A stretch of DNA of 64,000 nt from Ophiura sarsii (GCA_035610835.1 CM069449.1:36625098-36689097); one strand, 5' to 3'; positions 33,700 through 47,579 are shown, numbered from the stretch's first letter. The notes: generated from the letters alone by a model not told the origin. Numbers and translations are program-made.

Positions 33700-35521
33700 G
33701 CCTAGGGGAGGCTTATGATCAAGTGAAAGAGAAAGACCTTACCAATAAGCTAAGAGAGGTAGAAAATGCTCACATAAACAGCAAGCATGGTAAGAGTTGG
33801 AAACTGATAAACCAAATATCAGGAAGACTGACAACAAGAAAGGGGCAAATCAAAGGGTCCACGCAAAAGGAGAGATTAAACAACTGGTACACTCACTTCA
33901 ATAATCTACTTGGGAGCCCACCACATATAAGTAATGAGGATGAGGAAATTGCTCCAATACTATCAGATCTCAACATTAAAGTAGGAACTTTTGACTTGGA
34001 GGAATATGAGAAGGCTAAGAAGGCACTAGTAGAGGAGAAAAGCTGTGGGGAAGATGGTATTACACCTGAAATGCTCAAAAGATGTGATTTGGATAACATC
34101 ATTCTCGACCTCTGCAATGATGCCTTGTTGAACGGGAAAAAGCCAGAACAGTGGTCCATTCTCAACATAGTACCAATACCGAAATCAGGTGATCTCAGCT
34201 TGGGGGGGGGGGGGGGGGGGGGGGGGTGGGGGGGGGGTAACTACCGTGGAATAAGCCTGAGTTCAATTGTTGCCAAGCTATACAACAAGATGATACTCAA
34301 CAGAATTAGACCGGAGCTCGACGTCCACCTAAGAGCTAATCAAAATGGCTTCAGAGTAGGACGTACCACTGTAGGTCATATACTTGCCCTTCGAAGAATT
34401 ATTGAGGGAATAAGATCAAATCACCTGCCAGCCATCATAACCTTTATCGACTTCAAGAAAGCGTTTGACACAATACATAGGGGACGAATGCTGCAAATAT
34501 TGAAAGCCTATGGTGTACCTGATCAGCTTACAAATGCGATAGCAGACATATACAAAGACACCAAGGCAAAGGTAATATCACCAGATGGAGAAACAGAAGT
34601 GTTTGAGATACTGGCTGGAGTATTACAAGGAGACACCCTGGCTCCATATCTTTTTGTCATTGTTCTTGACTATGCCCTAAGAGAGGCCATAGATGGCAGA
34701 GAAGAAGAGCTAGGATTCCACCTAACAAAAAGAAGCAGCAGAAGAATAGGACCAACCGTAGTAACAGACTTAGACTTTGCTGATGACATTGCACTGTTGT
34801 CTGAGGAAGTGTCTCAAGCGCAATCACTACTCAATAGAGTGGAGACTTCAGTGGGAAGAGTTGGGCTCAAAATGAACGCTGCAAAGACGAAGTACATGTC
34901 CTTCAACCAGACGCAAGTACCTGTAATTACCACAAGTGAAGGCATGCGCCTTGATAAAGTGGAAGACTTCAAATACCTTGGAGCCTGGATGAAAAACACT
35001 GAAAAGGACATCAAAACACGCAAAGCAGCTGCATGGAGAGCTTGTGGCAAACTTAGTCAGCTATGGAAGGCTAAATCATTATCCAGAAAGCTCAAAGAAA
35101 GACTGTTCATAGCTACAGTAGAATCCGTCCTCCTTTATGGATGTGAGGCATGGACAGTCACCCCAAAGCTTGGTAAACAACTGGATGGATGCTACACTAG
35201 GATGCTAAGATCTGTGTTCAACATCAACTGGAGTCAGCATATGACAAATAAGGACCTGTATGGGGACATGCCAAAAGTCTCGGACAAGATCAGAGAACGC
35301 AGAGCAAGATTTGCTGGACACTGCTTCAGAGGGTCCAAGGAGCTTGTACACAAACTTATACATATTGGATCCCAAAGCACGGAGCAAGAAAGCGTGGTAG
35401 ACCAGCTCTGACCTACATTGACATACTCAAACATGATACAGGACTGCAGGTGGAAGAAATCAAGACAGCTATGTTGGATAGGAAGAGAGACATTGTGGTT
35501 CGGAAAAATCATCCGCCCTAA
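33700..35521 (+). pseudogene. Reverse transcriptase fragment (non-LTR), frameshifted
   Basis: The open frame runs to 35411 and contains FIDFKKAFDTIHR (motif A), AGVLQGDTLAPYLF (motif B) and DLDFADDIALL (motif C, the catalytic Asp pair), followed by a thumb-like region (LLYGCEAWT). The apparent start is satellite sequence read through, so no native start exists. A polyguanine run at 34202-34238 adds a Gly stretch (SLGGGGGGGG...NYRG) between RT motifs. The native C-terminus (KRGRPALTYIDILKHDTG to TAA at 35519) lies in another frame, so a one-base loss near 35365 breaks the protein. Related to RTE-type reverse transcriptases by motif style; the clade is not certain. Confidence 0.85.
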
Positions 35522-35539
35522 GTCAAGTCAAGTAAGTCA
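33700..35539 (+). mobile_element. 5'-truncated non-LTR retrotransposon, RTE-like
   Basis: The insertion interrupts a satellite monomer and is flanked by AGAAAGAAAA at 33690-33699 and 35540-35549, a 10-bp target-site duplication. The 5' part, including any endonuclease, is missing, as expected from incomplete reverse transcription. After the coding region the element ends within about 20 bp in AAGTCAAGTCAAGTAAGTC, a short 3' UTR with a simple-repeat tail like RTE-group elements. Confidence 0.85.
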
Positions 35540-37609
35540 AGAAAGAAAAAACGCCCTCTACGTGGAAATATCTTCGGTCAAAGTTCATGTATCTTTCAGA
35601 AAACATTCTTTACGTTTATAGATTCATTACTATTAACAACAAAAAATATCTTTGGGCTCAGTTTGCCAGCAAAATTGATTGAAGTTAAGATACTTTTTTT
35701 TGTTTTGCCAATGTAGGAAAAAAATACGCCCTTAACGTGGAAAATTCTTCGGTCAAAGTTCATGTATCTTTCAGAAAATATTCTTTACGTATAGGCCTAT
35801 AGATTCATTATTATTAACAAAAAATAATATATCTTTGGGCTCAGTTTGCCAGCAAAATGAATTAAAGTTAAGATACTTTTGCTTTGTTTTTGCCAATGTA
35901 GAAAGAAAACACGCCCTCTACGTGGAAAAATCTCCGGTAAAAATTCATGTATCTTTCAGACAATAATCTTTCAATAATCTTTCAGAAAATATTCTTTACA
36001 CATTAAAATTCATTATTATTAACAAAAAACATAATATCTTTGGGCTCAGTTTGCGAGCTAAATTGATTAAAGTTAATATACTTTTGCTTTGTTTTTGCCA
36101 ATGTAGAAAGAAAACACGCCCTCTACGTGGAAAAATCTCCGGTAAAAATTCATGTATCTTTCAGACAATAATCTTTCAGTTTGTCAACAAAATCAATTGA
36201 AGTTAAATCCTTTTTCTTTATCTTTTTTGCAAATGTAGAAAGAGAACACGCCCTCTACGTGGAAACATCTCCGGTAAAAATTCATGTATCTTTCAGACAA
36301 TAATCTTTACGTATTAACCTTCATTATTATTAACAAAAAAGAATATATCTTTTGGCTCAGTTTGTCAGCAAAATTGATTGAAGTTATGTCCTTTTTTTCT
36401 TCTCTTTTTGCCAATGTACCGTAGAAAGAAAACACGCCCTCTACGTGGAAAAATCTCCGGGAAAAGTTCATGTATCTTTCAGAAAATATTCTTTACGTAT
36501 ATAGATTTATTATTATTAACAAAAAATAATATATCTTTGGGCTCAGTTTTCCAGCAAAATTGATTGAAGTTAAGTCTATTTTCTTTATCTTTTTTGCTAA
36601 TGTAGAAAGAAAACACGCCCTCTACGTGGAAAAATCTCCGGTAAAAGTTCATGTATCTTTCAGAAAATATTCTTTACGTATTAACATTTATTATCATTAA
36701 CAAAAAATAATATATCTTTGGGCTCAGTTTGCCAGCAAAATCGATTGAAGATAAGTCTATTTTCTTTATCTTTTTTGCCAATGTAGAAAGAAAACACGCC
36801 CTCTACGTGGAAAATCTCCGGTAAAAGTTCATGTATCTTTCAGAAAATATTCTTTACGTATTAACATTTATTATTATTAACAAAAAATAATATATCTTTG
36901 GGCTCAGTTTGCCAGCAAAATCGATTGAAGTTAAGTCTATTTTCTTTATCTTTTTTGCCAATGTAGAAAGTAAACACGCCCTCTACGTGGAAAAATCTCC
37001 GGTCAAAGTTCATGTATCTTTCAGACAATAATCTTTACGTATTAACATTCATTATTATGAACAAAAAATAATATATTTTTGGGATCAGTTTGCCAGCAAA
37101 ATCGATTGAAGTTAAGTCCTTTTTCTTTCAAAATTTTGACAATTTTGACAATGTAGAGAGAAAACACGCCATCTGCGTGCAAAAATCTTCGGTCAAAGTT
37201 CATGTATCTTTCAGACAATAATCTTTACGTATTAATATCCATTATTATTAACAAAAAATAACATATCTTTGGGCTCAGTTTGCCAGCAAAATTGATTGAA
37301 GTCAAATCCTTTTTCTTTCTTTTTTTGCCAATGTAGAAAGAAAAGACGCCCTCTACTTGGAAAAATTTCCGGTAAAAGTTCATGTATCTTTCAGATTTTT
37401 TTTTTTTTTTTACGGATTATCATTCATTATTATTAACAAAAAATATTATATCTTTAGGCTCAGTTTGTCAGCAAAATCGATTGAAGTTAAGTCATTTTTT
37501 TTTTTTGCCTATGTAGAAAGAAAACACGCCCTCTACGTAGAAAATCGCCGGTAAAAGTTCATGTATCTTTCAGAAAATATTCTTTACGTATTAACATTTA
37601 TTATTATTA

Positions 37610-40600
37610 ACAAAAAATAATATATCTTTGGGCTCAGTTTGCCAGCAAAATCGATTGAAGTTAAGTCTATTTTCTTTATCTTTTTTGCCAATGTAGAAAG
37701 TAAACACGCCCTCTACGTGGAAAAATCTCCGGTCAAAGTTCATGTATCTTTCAGACAATAATCTTTACGTATTAACATTCATTATTATGAACAAAAAATA
37801 ATATATTTTTGGGATCAGTTTGCCAGCAAAATCGATTGAAGTTAAGTCCTTTTTCTTTCAAATTTTGACAATGTAGAGAGAAAACACGCCCTCTGCGTGC
37901 AAAAATCTTCGGTCAAAGTTCATGTATCTTTCAGACAATAATCTTTACGTATTAATATCCATTATTATTAACAAAAAATAACATCTCTTTGGGCTCAGTT
38001 TGCCAGCAAAATTGATTGAAGTCAAATCCTTTTTCTTTCTTTTTTTGCCAATGTAGAAAGAAAAGACGCCCTCTACTTGGAAAAATTTCCGGTAAAAGTT
38101 CATGTATCTTTCAGAATTTTTTTTTTACGGATTATCATTCATTATTATTAACAAAAAATATTATATCTTTAGGCTCAGTTTGTCAGCAAAATCGATTGAA
38201 GTTAAGTTTATTTTCTTTTTCTTTTTTGCCAATGTAGAAAGAAAACACGCCCTCTACGTTGAAAAATCTCCGGTAAAAGTTCATGTTTCTTTCAGAAAAT
38301 AATCTTTACGTATTAACATTCATTATTATGAACAAAAAATAATATATTTTTGGGATCAGTTTGCCAGCAAAATCGATTGAAGTTATGTCCTTTTTCTTTC
38401 TTTTGCCTATATAGAAAGAAAACACGCCCTCTACGTGGAAAAATCTTCTATCAAAGTTCATGTATCTTTCAGAAAATATTCTTTACGTATATAGATTTAT
38501 TATTAATAACAAAAAATAATATATCTTTGGGCTCAGTTTGCCAGCAAAATCGATTGAAGTTAAGTCTATTGTCTTTATCTTTTTTGCCAATGTAGAAAGA
38601 AAACACGCCCTCTAGGTAGAAAATCGCCGGTAAAAGTTCATGTATCTTTCAGAAAATATTCTTTACGTATATAGATTTATTATTATTAACAAAAAATAAT
38701 ATATCTTTGGGCTCAGTTTGCCAGCAAAATCGATTGAAGTTAAGTTTATTTTCTTTTTCTTTTTTGCCAATGTAGAAAGAAAACACGCCCTCTACGTTGA
38801 AAAATCTCCGGTAAAAGTTCATGTTTCTTTCAGAAAATAATCTTTACGTATTAACATTCATTATTATGAACAAAAAATAATATATTTTTGGGATCAGTTT
38901 GCCAGCAAAATCGATTGAAGTTATGTCCTTTTTCTTTCTTTTGCCTATATAGAAAGAAAACACGCCCTCTACGTGGAAAAATCTTCTATCAAAGTTCATG
39001 TATCTTTCAGAAAATATTCTTTACGTATATAGATTTATTATTAATAACAAAAAATAATATATCTTTGGGCTCAGTTTGCCAGCAAAATCGATTGAAGTTA
39101 AGTCTATTGTCTTTATCTTTTTTGCCAATGTAGAAAGAAAACACGCCCTCTAGGTAGAAAATCGCCGGTAAAAGTTCATGTATCTTTCAGAAAATATTCT
39201 TTACGTATATAGATTTATTATTATTAACAAAAAATAATATATCTTTGGGCTCAGTTTGCCAGCAAAATCGATTGAAGTTAAGTTTATTTTCTTTTTCTTT
39301 TTTGCCAATGTAGAAAGAAAACACGCCCTCTACGTTGAAAAATCTCCGGTAAAAGTGTATGTTTCTTTCAGAAAATAATCTTTACGTATTAACATTCATT
39401 ATTATGAACAAAAAATAATATATTTTTGGGATCAGTTTGCCAGCAAAATCGATTGAAGTTATGTCCTTTTTCTTTCTTTTGCCTATATAGAAAGAAAACA
39501 CGCCCTCTACGTGGAAAAATCTTCTATCAAAGTTCATGTATCTTTCAGAAAATATTCTTTACGTATATAGATTTATTATTAATAACAAAAAATAATATAT
39601 CTTTGGGCTCAGTTATCTTTTTTGCCAATGTAGAAAGAAAACACGCCCTCTACGTGGAAAATCTCCGGTAAAAGTTCATGTATCTTTCAGACAATAATCT
39701 TTACGTATTGATATTCATTATTATTAACAAAAAATAACATATCTTTGGGCTCAGTTTGCCAGCAAAGTTGATTGAAGTTAAGTCCTTTTTCTTTCTTTTT
39801 TGCCTATGTAGAAAGAAAACACGCCGTCTGCGTGGACAAATCTTGGGTAAAAGTTCATGTATCTTTCAGAAAATATTTTTTACGTATTAACATTCATTAT
39901 TATTAATGAATGTTCATTATTATTAACAACAAATAATATATCTTTGTGCTCAGTGTGCCAACAAAATCGATTGAAGTTAAGTCTATTTTCTTTTTCTTTT
40001 TTGCCAATGTAGAAAGAAAACACGCCCTCTACGTTGAAAAATCTCCGGTAAAAGTTCATGTTTCTTTCAGAAAATATTCTTTACGTATTATCATTCAGTA
40101 TTATTAACAAAAATAATATATCTTTGGGCTCAGTTTGTCAGCAAAATTGATTGAAGTTATGTCCTTTTTCTTTCTCTTTTTGCCAATGTAGAAAGAGAAC
40201 ACGCCCTCTACGTGGAAACATCTCCGGTAAAAATTCATGTATCTTTCAGACAATAATCTTTACGTATTAACCTTCATTATTATTAACAAAAAATAATATA
40301 TCTTTGGGCTCAGTTTGCCAGCAAAATTGATTGAAGTTAAGTCTATTTTCTTTATCTTTTTTGCCAATGTAGAAAGTAAACACGCCCTCTACGTGGAAAA
40401 ATCTCCGGTCAAAGTTCATGTATCTTTCAGACAATAATCTTTACGTATTAACATTCATTATTATGAACAAAAAATAATATATTTTTGGGATCAGTTTGCC
40501 AGCAAAATCGATTGAAGTTAAGTCCTTTTTCTTTCAAATTTTGACAATGTAGAGAGAAAACACGCCCTCTGCGTGCAAAAATCTTCGGTCAAAGTTCATG

Positions 40601-42961
40601 TATCTTTCAGACAATAATCTTTACGTATTAATATCCATTATTATTAACAAAAAATAACATCTCTTTGGGCTCAGTTTGCCAGCAAAATTGATTGAAGTCA
40701 AATCCTTTTTCTTTCTTTTTTTGCCAATGTAGAAAGAAAAGACGCCCTCTACTTGGAAAAATTTCCGGTAAAAGTTCATGTATCTTTCAGAATTTTTTTT
40801 TTACGGATTATCATTCATTATTATTAACAAAAAATATTATATCTTTAGGCTCAGTTTGTCAGCAAAATCGATTGAAGTTAAGTTTATTTTCTTTTTCTTT
40901 TTTGCCAATGTAGAAAGAAAACACGCCCTCTACGTTGAAAAATCTCCGGTAAAAGTTCATGTTTCTTTCAGAAAATAATCTTTACGTATTAACATTCATT
41001 ATTATGAACAAAAAATAATATATTTTTGGGATCAGTTTGCCAGCAAAATCGATTGAAGTTATGTCCTTTTTCTTTCTTTTGCCTATATAGAAAGAAAACA
41101 CGCCCTCTACGTGGAAAAATCTTCTATCAAAGTTCATGTATCTTTCAGAAAATATTCTTTACGTATATAGATTTATTATTAATAACAAAAAATAATATAT
41201 CTTTGGGCTCAGTTTGCCAGCAAAATCGATTGAAGTTAAGTCTATTGTCTTTATCTTTTTTGCCAATGTAGAAAGAAAACACGCCCTCTAGGTAGAAAAT
41301 CGCCGGTAAAAGTTCATGTATCTTTCAGAAAATATTCTTTACGTATATAGATTTATTATTATTAACAAAAAATAATATATCTTTGGGCTCAGTTTGCCAG
41401 CAAAATCGATTGAAGTTAAGTTTATTTTCTTTTTCTTTTTTGCCAATGTAGAAAGAAAACACGCCCTCTACGTTGAAAAATCTCCGGTAAAAGTTCATGT
41501 TTCTTTCAGAAAATAATCTTTACGTATTAACATTCATTATTATGAACAAAAAATAATATATTTTTGGGATCAGTTTGCCAGCAAAATCGATTGAAGTTAT
41601 GTCCTTTTTCTTTCTTTTGCCTATATAGAAAGAAAACACGCCCTCTACGTGGAAAAATCTTCTATCAAAGTTCATGTATCTTTCAGAAAATATTCTTTAC
41701 GTATATAGATTTATTATTAATAACAAAAAATAATATATCTTTGGGCTCAGTTTGCCAGCAAAATCGATTGAAGTTAAGTCTATTGTCTTTATCTTTTTTG
41801 CCAATGTAGAAAGAAAACACGCCCTCTAGGTAGAAAATCGCCGGTAAAAGTTCATGTATCTTTCAGAAAATATTCTTTACGTATATAGATTTATTATTAT
41901 TAACAAAAAATAATATATCTTTGGGCTCAGTTTGCCAGCAAAATCGATTGAAGTTAAGTTTATTTTCTTTTTCTTTTTTGCCAATGTAGAAAGAAAACAC
42001 GCCCTCTACGTTGAAAAATCTCCGGTAAAAGTGTATGTTTCTTTCAGAAAATAATCTTTACGTATTAACATTCATTATTATGAACAAAAAATAATATATT
42101 TTTGGGATCAGTTTGCCAGCAAAATCGATTGAAGTTATGTCCTTTTTCTTTCTTTTGCCTATATAGAAAGAAAACACGCCCTCTACGTGGAAAAATCTTC
42201 TATCAAAGTTCATGTATCTTTCAGAAAATATTCTTTACGTATATAGATTTATTATTAATAACAAAAAATAATATATCTTTGGGCTCAGTTATCTTTTTTG
42301 CCAATGTAGAAAGAAAACACGCCCTCTACGTGGAAAATCTCCGGTAAAAGTTCATGTATCTTTCAGACAATAATCTTTACGTATTGATATTCATTATTAT
42401 TAACAAAAAATAACATATCTTTGGGCTCAGTTTGCCAGCAAAGTTGATTGAAGTTAAGTCCTTTTTCTTTCTTTTTTGCCTATGTAGAAAGAAAACACGC
42501 CGTCTGCGTGGACAAATCTTGGGTAAAAGTTCATGTATCTTTCAGAAAATATTTTTTACGTATTAACATTCATTATTATTAATGAATGTTCATTATTATT
42601 AACAACAAATAATATATCTTTGTGCTCAGTGTGCCAACAAAATCGATTGAAGTTAAGTCTATTTTCTTTTTCTTTTTTGCCAATGTAGAAAGAAAACACG
42701 CCCTCTACGTTGAAAAATCTCCGGTAAAAGTTCATGTTTCTTTCAGAAAATATTCTTTACGTATTATCATTCAGTATTATTAACAAAAATAATATATCTT
42801 TGGGCTCAGTTTGTCAGCAAAATTGATTGAAGTTATGTCCTTTTTCTTTCTCTTTTTGCCAATGTAGAAAGAGAACACGCCCTCTACGTGGAAACATCTC
42901 CGGTAAAAATTCATGTATCTTTCAGACAATAATCTTTACGTATTAACCTTCATTATTATTA
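37610..42961. repeat. 2676-bp tandem duplication within the satellite
   Basis: 37610-40285 is repeated at 40286-42961 with almost no visible differences, at a constant offset of 2676 bp (e.g. the monomers at 38016 and 40692, and 39426 and 42102). Inside each copy a 538-bp block (three monomers) repeats at 38350, 38888 and 39426. The array therefore has higher-order structure. Confidence 0.9.
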
Positions 42962-44208
42962 ACAAAAAAGAATATATCTTTTGGCTCAGTTTGCCAGCAA
43001 AATTGATTGAAGTTAAGTCCTTTTTTTCCTCTTTTTGCCAATGTAGAAAGAAAACACACCCTCTACGTGGAAAAATCTCCGGGAAAAGTTCATGTATCTT
43101 TCAGAAAATATTCTTTACGTATATAGATTTATTATTATTAACAAAAAATAATATATCTTTGGGCTCAGTTTTCCAGCAAAATTGATTGAAGTTAAGTCTA
43201 TTTTCTTTATCTTTTTTGCTAATGTAGAAAGAAAACCCGCCCTCTACGTGGAAAAATCTTCGGTAAAAGTTCATGTATCTTTCAGAAAATATTCTTTACG
43301 TATTAACATTTATTATTATTAACAAAAAATAATATATCTTTGGGCTCAGTTTGCCAGCAAAATCGATTGAAGATAAGTCTATTTTCTTTATCTTTTTTGC
43401 CAATGTAGAAAGAAAACACGCCCTCCTACGTGGAAAATCTCCGGTAAAAGTTCATGTATCTTTCAGAAAATATTCTTTACGTATTAACATTGATTATTAT
43501 TAACAAAAAATAATATATCTTTGGGCTCAGTTTGCCAGCAAAATCGATTGAAGTTAAGTCTATTTTCTTTATCTTTTTTGCCAATGTAGAAAGTAAACAC
43601 GCCCTCTACGTGGAAAAATCTCCGGTCAAAGTTCATGTATCTTTCAGACAATAATCTTTACGTATTAACATTCATTATTTAATCAACAACAACAAAAAAA
43701 TTGGGATCAGTTTGCCAGCAAAATCGATTGAAGTTAAGTCCTTTTTCTTTCAAATTTTAACAATGTAGAGAGAAAACACGCCCTCTACGTGGAAAAATCT
43801 CCGGGAAAGTTCATGTATCTTTCAGAAAATATTCTTTATGTATATAGTCATTATTATTGACAAATAAGAATATATCTTTATACTCATTTTGCCAGCAAAA
43901 TCGATTGAAGTTAAGTCCATTTTCTTTATCTTTTTTGCCAATGTAGAAAGAAAACCCGCCCTCGACGTGGAAAAATCTTCGGTAAAAGTTCATGTATCTT
44001 TTATAAAATATTCTTTATGTATATAGAGTCATTATTATTGACAAATAAGAATCTATCTTTGGGCTCAGTTTGCCAGCAAAATTGATTGAAGTTAAGTCCT
44101 TTTTCTTTATTTTTTTGGCCAATGTTAGAAGAAAACAACCATAAGAAAACACGCCCTCTACGTGGACATATCTTCGGTTCAAAGGTTATATATCTTTAAT
44201 CACGGTCT

Positions 44209-44311
44209 TTAATCTGCCAAATATGCCAATATGCCAATATATCAATATGCCAATATGCCAATATGCCAATATGCCAATATGCCAATATGCCAATATGCCA
44301 ATATGCCAATA
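44209..44311. repeat. 10-bp minisatellite ATATGCCAAT
   Basis: About ten copies of ATATGCCAAT, with one ATATATCAAT variant, directly after the end of the 180-bp satellite. Confidence 0.9.
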
Positions 44312-45042
44312 TCGTGCTGGGATTACCGCGGTGAATTTGATACCTTAATCACGTTACGTACGTAACGTGCCCGACCGTGAAAAAGTACCCTTTATACGTG
44401 AATCTTTGGACACGCCTGATACCCCCCTCGCCATTACAGTGGAACCCCCGGGTGATTAGCTATACCGTACATTCACAGTGTTAAACTAATTCATTATTGA
44501 GATAAAATAGTTCATAGTATCTAATCCAAATTTACACACTTACTGTGTACGTTTTGACAATTTGCAGTTGTCTTTCTCAACACTAATTCATTATTGCTTG
44601 TCGATTGTGGGCCATGTCGAGGACGGGGTCGAGGAGCTGTAGAAATGTGTGTATTTTGGCTGATTTGAAAGCGGACAAACCACAAATAGCTACGAATTTG
44701 ACCTCTAACCTAGATTTGTCACGGTCAAGGGCTCGTGACGTCATTCCGGGGTCACCTATAATAGTAATAATGAGGGAGCCAATAATGAGCCAGTTCTATC
44801 TAGTGAGCATTTAAAAAAATATAAACAATTCTTTCATACTATTAAATACTATATATTATAAAGTGTTCACACCTTGAGAAACCAAATATCATATATTTGG
44901 AATTCATTCAGCGCATTGTTTTCAACCGAATATGCCAGTAAAACAAAAACTCAACTGCATGATTTTGGGCAAATTTGATTTAGACCCACCAGCACAAAAA
45001 AGAGGCGTTTTATCCGGGTTTCATACATGAAAAGCTCACATA
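44312..45042. other. No gene recognised
   Basis: Includes a palindromic ACGTTACGTACGTAACGT near 44351. Otherwise unremarkable AT-rich sequence with short chance frames. Confidence 0.5.
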
Positions 45043-45858
45043 GGGTAGGTGTGGGTAATACGGGACGATTAAGCACATTTGCATAATTAGCATAAACAAT
45101 AACGTAGACACACAAAGCAAAGTTTGTTATTTGTAATCCCGGGTTTGTAATCTACATCTATTTAAATTTATTTTAGTAAAAAAACAGAGTCAGTCTATGT
45201 TTGGTTATAGGCAGTTAATGACAAATAATGACGTCATCGTAAATGGTCCCGTATTACCTGCACATGAAGGTAATATGAGACAGTGTACTTTTGTTATGAG
45301 AAAAAACAATTTTTGTACAAAAACCTATTTTGTTTTAATGTTGTCCTTACTTATTACCCCAGAGGCACACATTTAAGACATTTTGTTTGTTTGTGTTTTT
45401 ACATTGATATAACACGGGTTTTCAATGCATGTCCCGTATTACCTGCACTAATTTTCATCAAATCAGCATCAATCAATACACTGCCAGGCCGAAATACACT
45501 ATAACAGTAGGTCACAAACACGATATTATGTTGAACCCTTTCTGAACTATGACCAAAATACAAGAATTACAGCTCACCACCACATTTAAATTTTGCACCA
45601 CCCTATTTTATGAAAACATACTTTTTATATCAGGCCATTTTTAAGAGGTACTTTTTCATGCCTAATCATTGTTAGATGACTCTCTCATTAGGAAGTTGTT
45701 CCTTCACCCTGTATAGCATACCAATATATGCCCAGGGATGTACCTGAACTATAGAATGCGATATTTCAACCATCCAACTCAATGTATAGCCAGTGTATGG
45801 GCTAGTTGATGCCAGGTGTCCCGTATTACCTTCCGTCCCGTATTACCCACACCTACCC
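45043..45858. mobile_element. TA-flanked TIR element, GGGTAGGTGTGGGTAATACG ends
   Basis: GGGTAGGTGTGGGTAATACG (with GGAC) at the left is inverted at the right (GTCC CGTATTACCCACACCTACCC), 816 bp in total, with TA on each side. CCCGTATTACCTGCAC occurs twice more inside. There is no transposase, so it is nonautonomous. Confidence 0.8.
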
Positions 45859-46640
45859 TAATAAGTTATTAAAGTGCAGAGCCAGGAAGAAGACCACCTA
45901 CAATTATTATCAATAACGCTGACAACATAACTGATGACATACATGTTGTTACTTAACCTTGAATCAACTTTAGACAAATTGATAAAGCTTTTGGTGGATG
46001 ACTGCATATGCTCTGGGACTATGAAACCCATATGAACTTCCCTGTGAACTTAAATTGAACCACACAGCACAGTGTCTAAGGTTGATATATTGGTGGAAAC
46101 TATGTCTAGGGGAGATGTGGGAGAGTTGAGCCATACGGAGAGTTGACCCATCCCCCCTCCCAAAAAAAACACCACTCTCCCATAGAGTCAGGCGCGGATC
46201 AAGGGGGCCGACGGGCCCGCCCCCCCCCCCTCCAAAAAAGAAAAGAAAGGGGAAAGAGAAGAAGAGGAAAAGAAAAGGAGGAATGGGGAAGTTTAAAAGA
46301 AGAGGGACACAAACAAACATTAAATAGATAGGGGTAGGGCCTATGAGGCCCATATAATAAGACTTATCATAACGATGTATTTGGAGGCTCATTTTGAGAC
46401 ATATTGGCTTAGGCCAATTTATCTATTAGGGGATGTCCTCATCTCAGCAGGCCTTCATTTAAATGTGATACGGCCTATAGGCCCTATCAGTTATATAAAT
46501 CATGTAGGCTAGGCCTAATTTGTTAGCAACTATGACTTTATAAGATAAGGAATCAACTTAAAACCTAATAACCGCCGAAAACCCGAGCCACTTAAAATTT
46601 GGGCCGTAAATGATGTGAGTTTTCCGTTTACAGTGTCGGC
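45859..46640. other. No gene recognised, repeat debris
   Basis: Contains GGCGCGGATCAAGGGGGCCG with a polycytosine edge (46190-46235), a word common in dispersed invertebrate repeats, and a purine-rich GGAAAAG tract. No supported gene. Confidence 0.5.
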
Positions 46641-47480
46641 AAAATTGCGTGAATTGGGGTTTGAAAATATAAATGTGTCACCTTCCGAGGGGGACACATC
46701 ACCCTGCGACTTCCCAACATTGAAAATCGTGAATTTAACAGGTTTAACAAATTACTTTATCACCTATAAAATACCCCTAAATCATATATATAGGATCATT
46801 CCGGAAAAAATAAGTGAAATAATAAAAGCTAATAAAGAAATACAAGCGTTAAATGAAATGGATTTTAAACAAAAAACCGGGGCAAAAAGTATACACCAAA
46901 TCGCATGAATTTAGTTTCAAATTTCAATTTTCGTCCAGCTTCTGAGGGGAAGGGGGGTGGCACATCTCCCCTCAGACACCCGCCTATCCGCGCAAGCGCG
47001 GAACACAGAGCCTATTGTAATTCGGGCGTTACTGGATCTGGAGTGTTCCGTTTCCTGCAATGAAACCATACAAATCGTGTGTATTGAGGTTTGAAAATAT
47101 AAATTTGTCGGCCCCTGACGAGGGGGGCACATCACCCTCTTACACCCCTGCACATTCTTATAACAATTTTCACAGGTTTGACCGATTATCACAACCGCTT
47201 GGCCTATGAAATTTTGCCTAAATCATAGGATGATTCTAGAAAAATAAGTGAAATAATAAAACATTCTAGCGGGAAATGAAATGAATTTACAGTTAAACCA
47301 GGGCAAAAGTATACCAAATCGCATGATTTGAGTTGGACAGTTTGATTTTCGTCCAGCTTCTCAGGGGGCACATCCCCCTCAGACACCCCCTGTCCGCACA
47401 AGTGCGGAGGGCGACGCTGGCGCGCCGCTTGATCCATCCTACAGCGATTTTTGATGTTGCCCCACCCCCTGGGCAAATTT
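46640..47480. repeat. Two tandem copies of a roughly 425-bp repeat
   Basis: GGTTTGAAAATATAAATGTGTC near 46658 recurs near 47090. TTTTCGTCCAGCTTCTGAGG near 46928 recurs near 47347. Each is followed by CCCTCAGACACCC and a CCGCGCAAGCGCGGA-type small hairpin. The 97-codon open frame starting at 46615 lies across copy 1 and is not conserved in copy 2, so it is not called a gene. Confidence 0.75.
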
Positions 47481-47579
47481 AGTATGTTTCTAGTAAACGT
47501 TTCAAATTTCAACTCTCTAGAATATTCCTATGCCCCAAAATCCTCTTGACAATAAAATCCGTCATTTTGGAAAATCATT

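Larger units (their letters stand above)
33160..44200. repeat. Satellite array, about 180-bp monomer
   Basis: Tandem monomers of 179-180 bp, e.g. starting ATGTAGAAAGAAAACACGCC at 36781 and 36961. Each also has TCATGTATCTTTCAG, CATTATTATTAACAAAAAAT, TTTGGGCTCAGTTTGCCAGC and AAAATCGATTGAAGTTAAGT. Divergence is highest at the outer edges (33160-33640, 43700-44200) and lowest in the centre. Short open frames inside are monomer by-products. The array is interrupted by a retrotransposon at 33700-35539. Confidence 0.93.

Noticed and set aside
36378..43993. Series of 60-90 codon frames in the 180-bp array
   Set aside because: Each is a copy of the same satellite monomer read through; they have no start context and differ by random stops.
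46615..46908. 97-codon open frame
   Set aside because: It overlaps a duplicated repeat and the second copy does not keep the frame; no recognisable motif.
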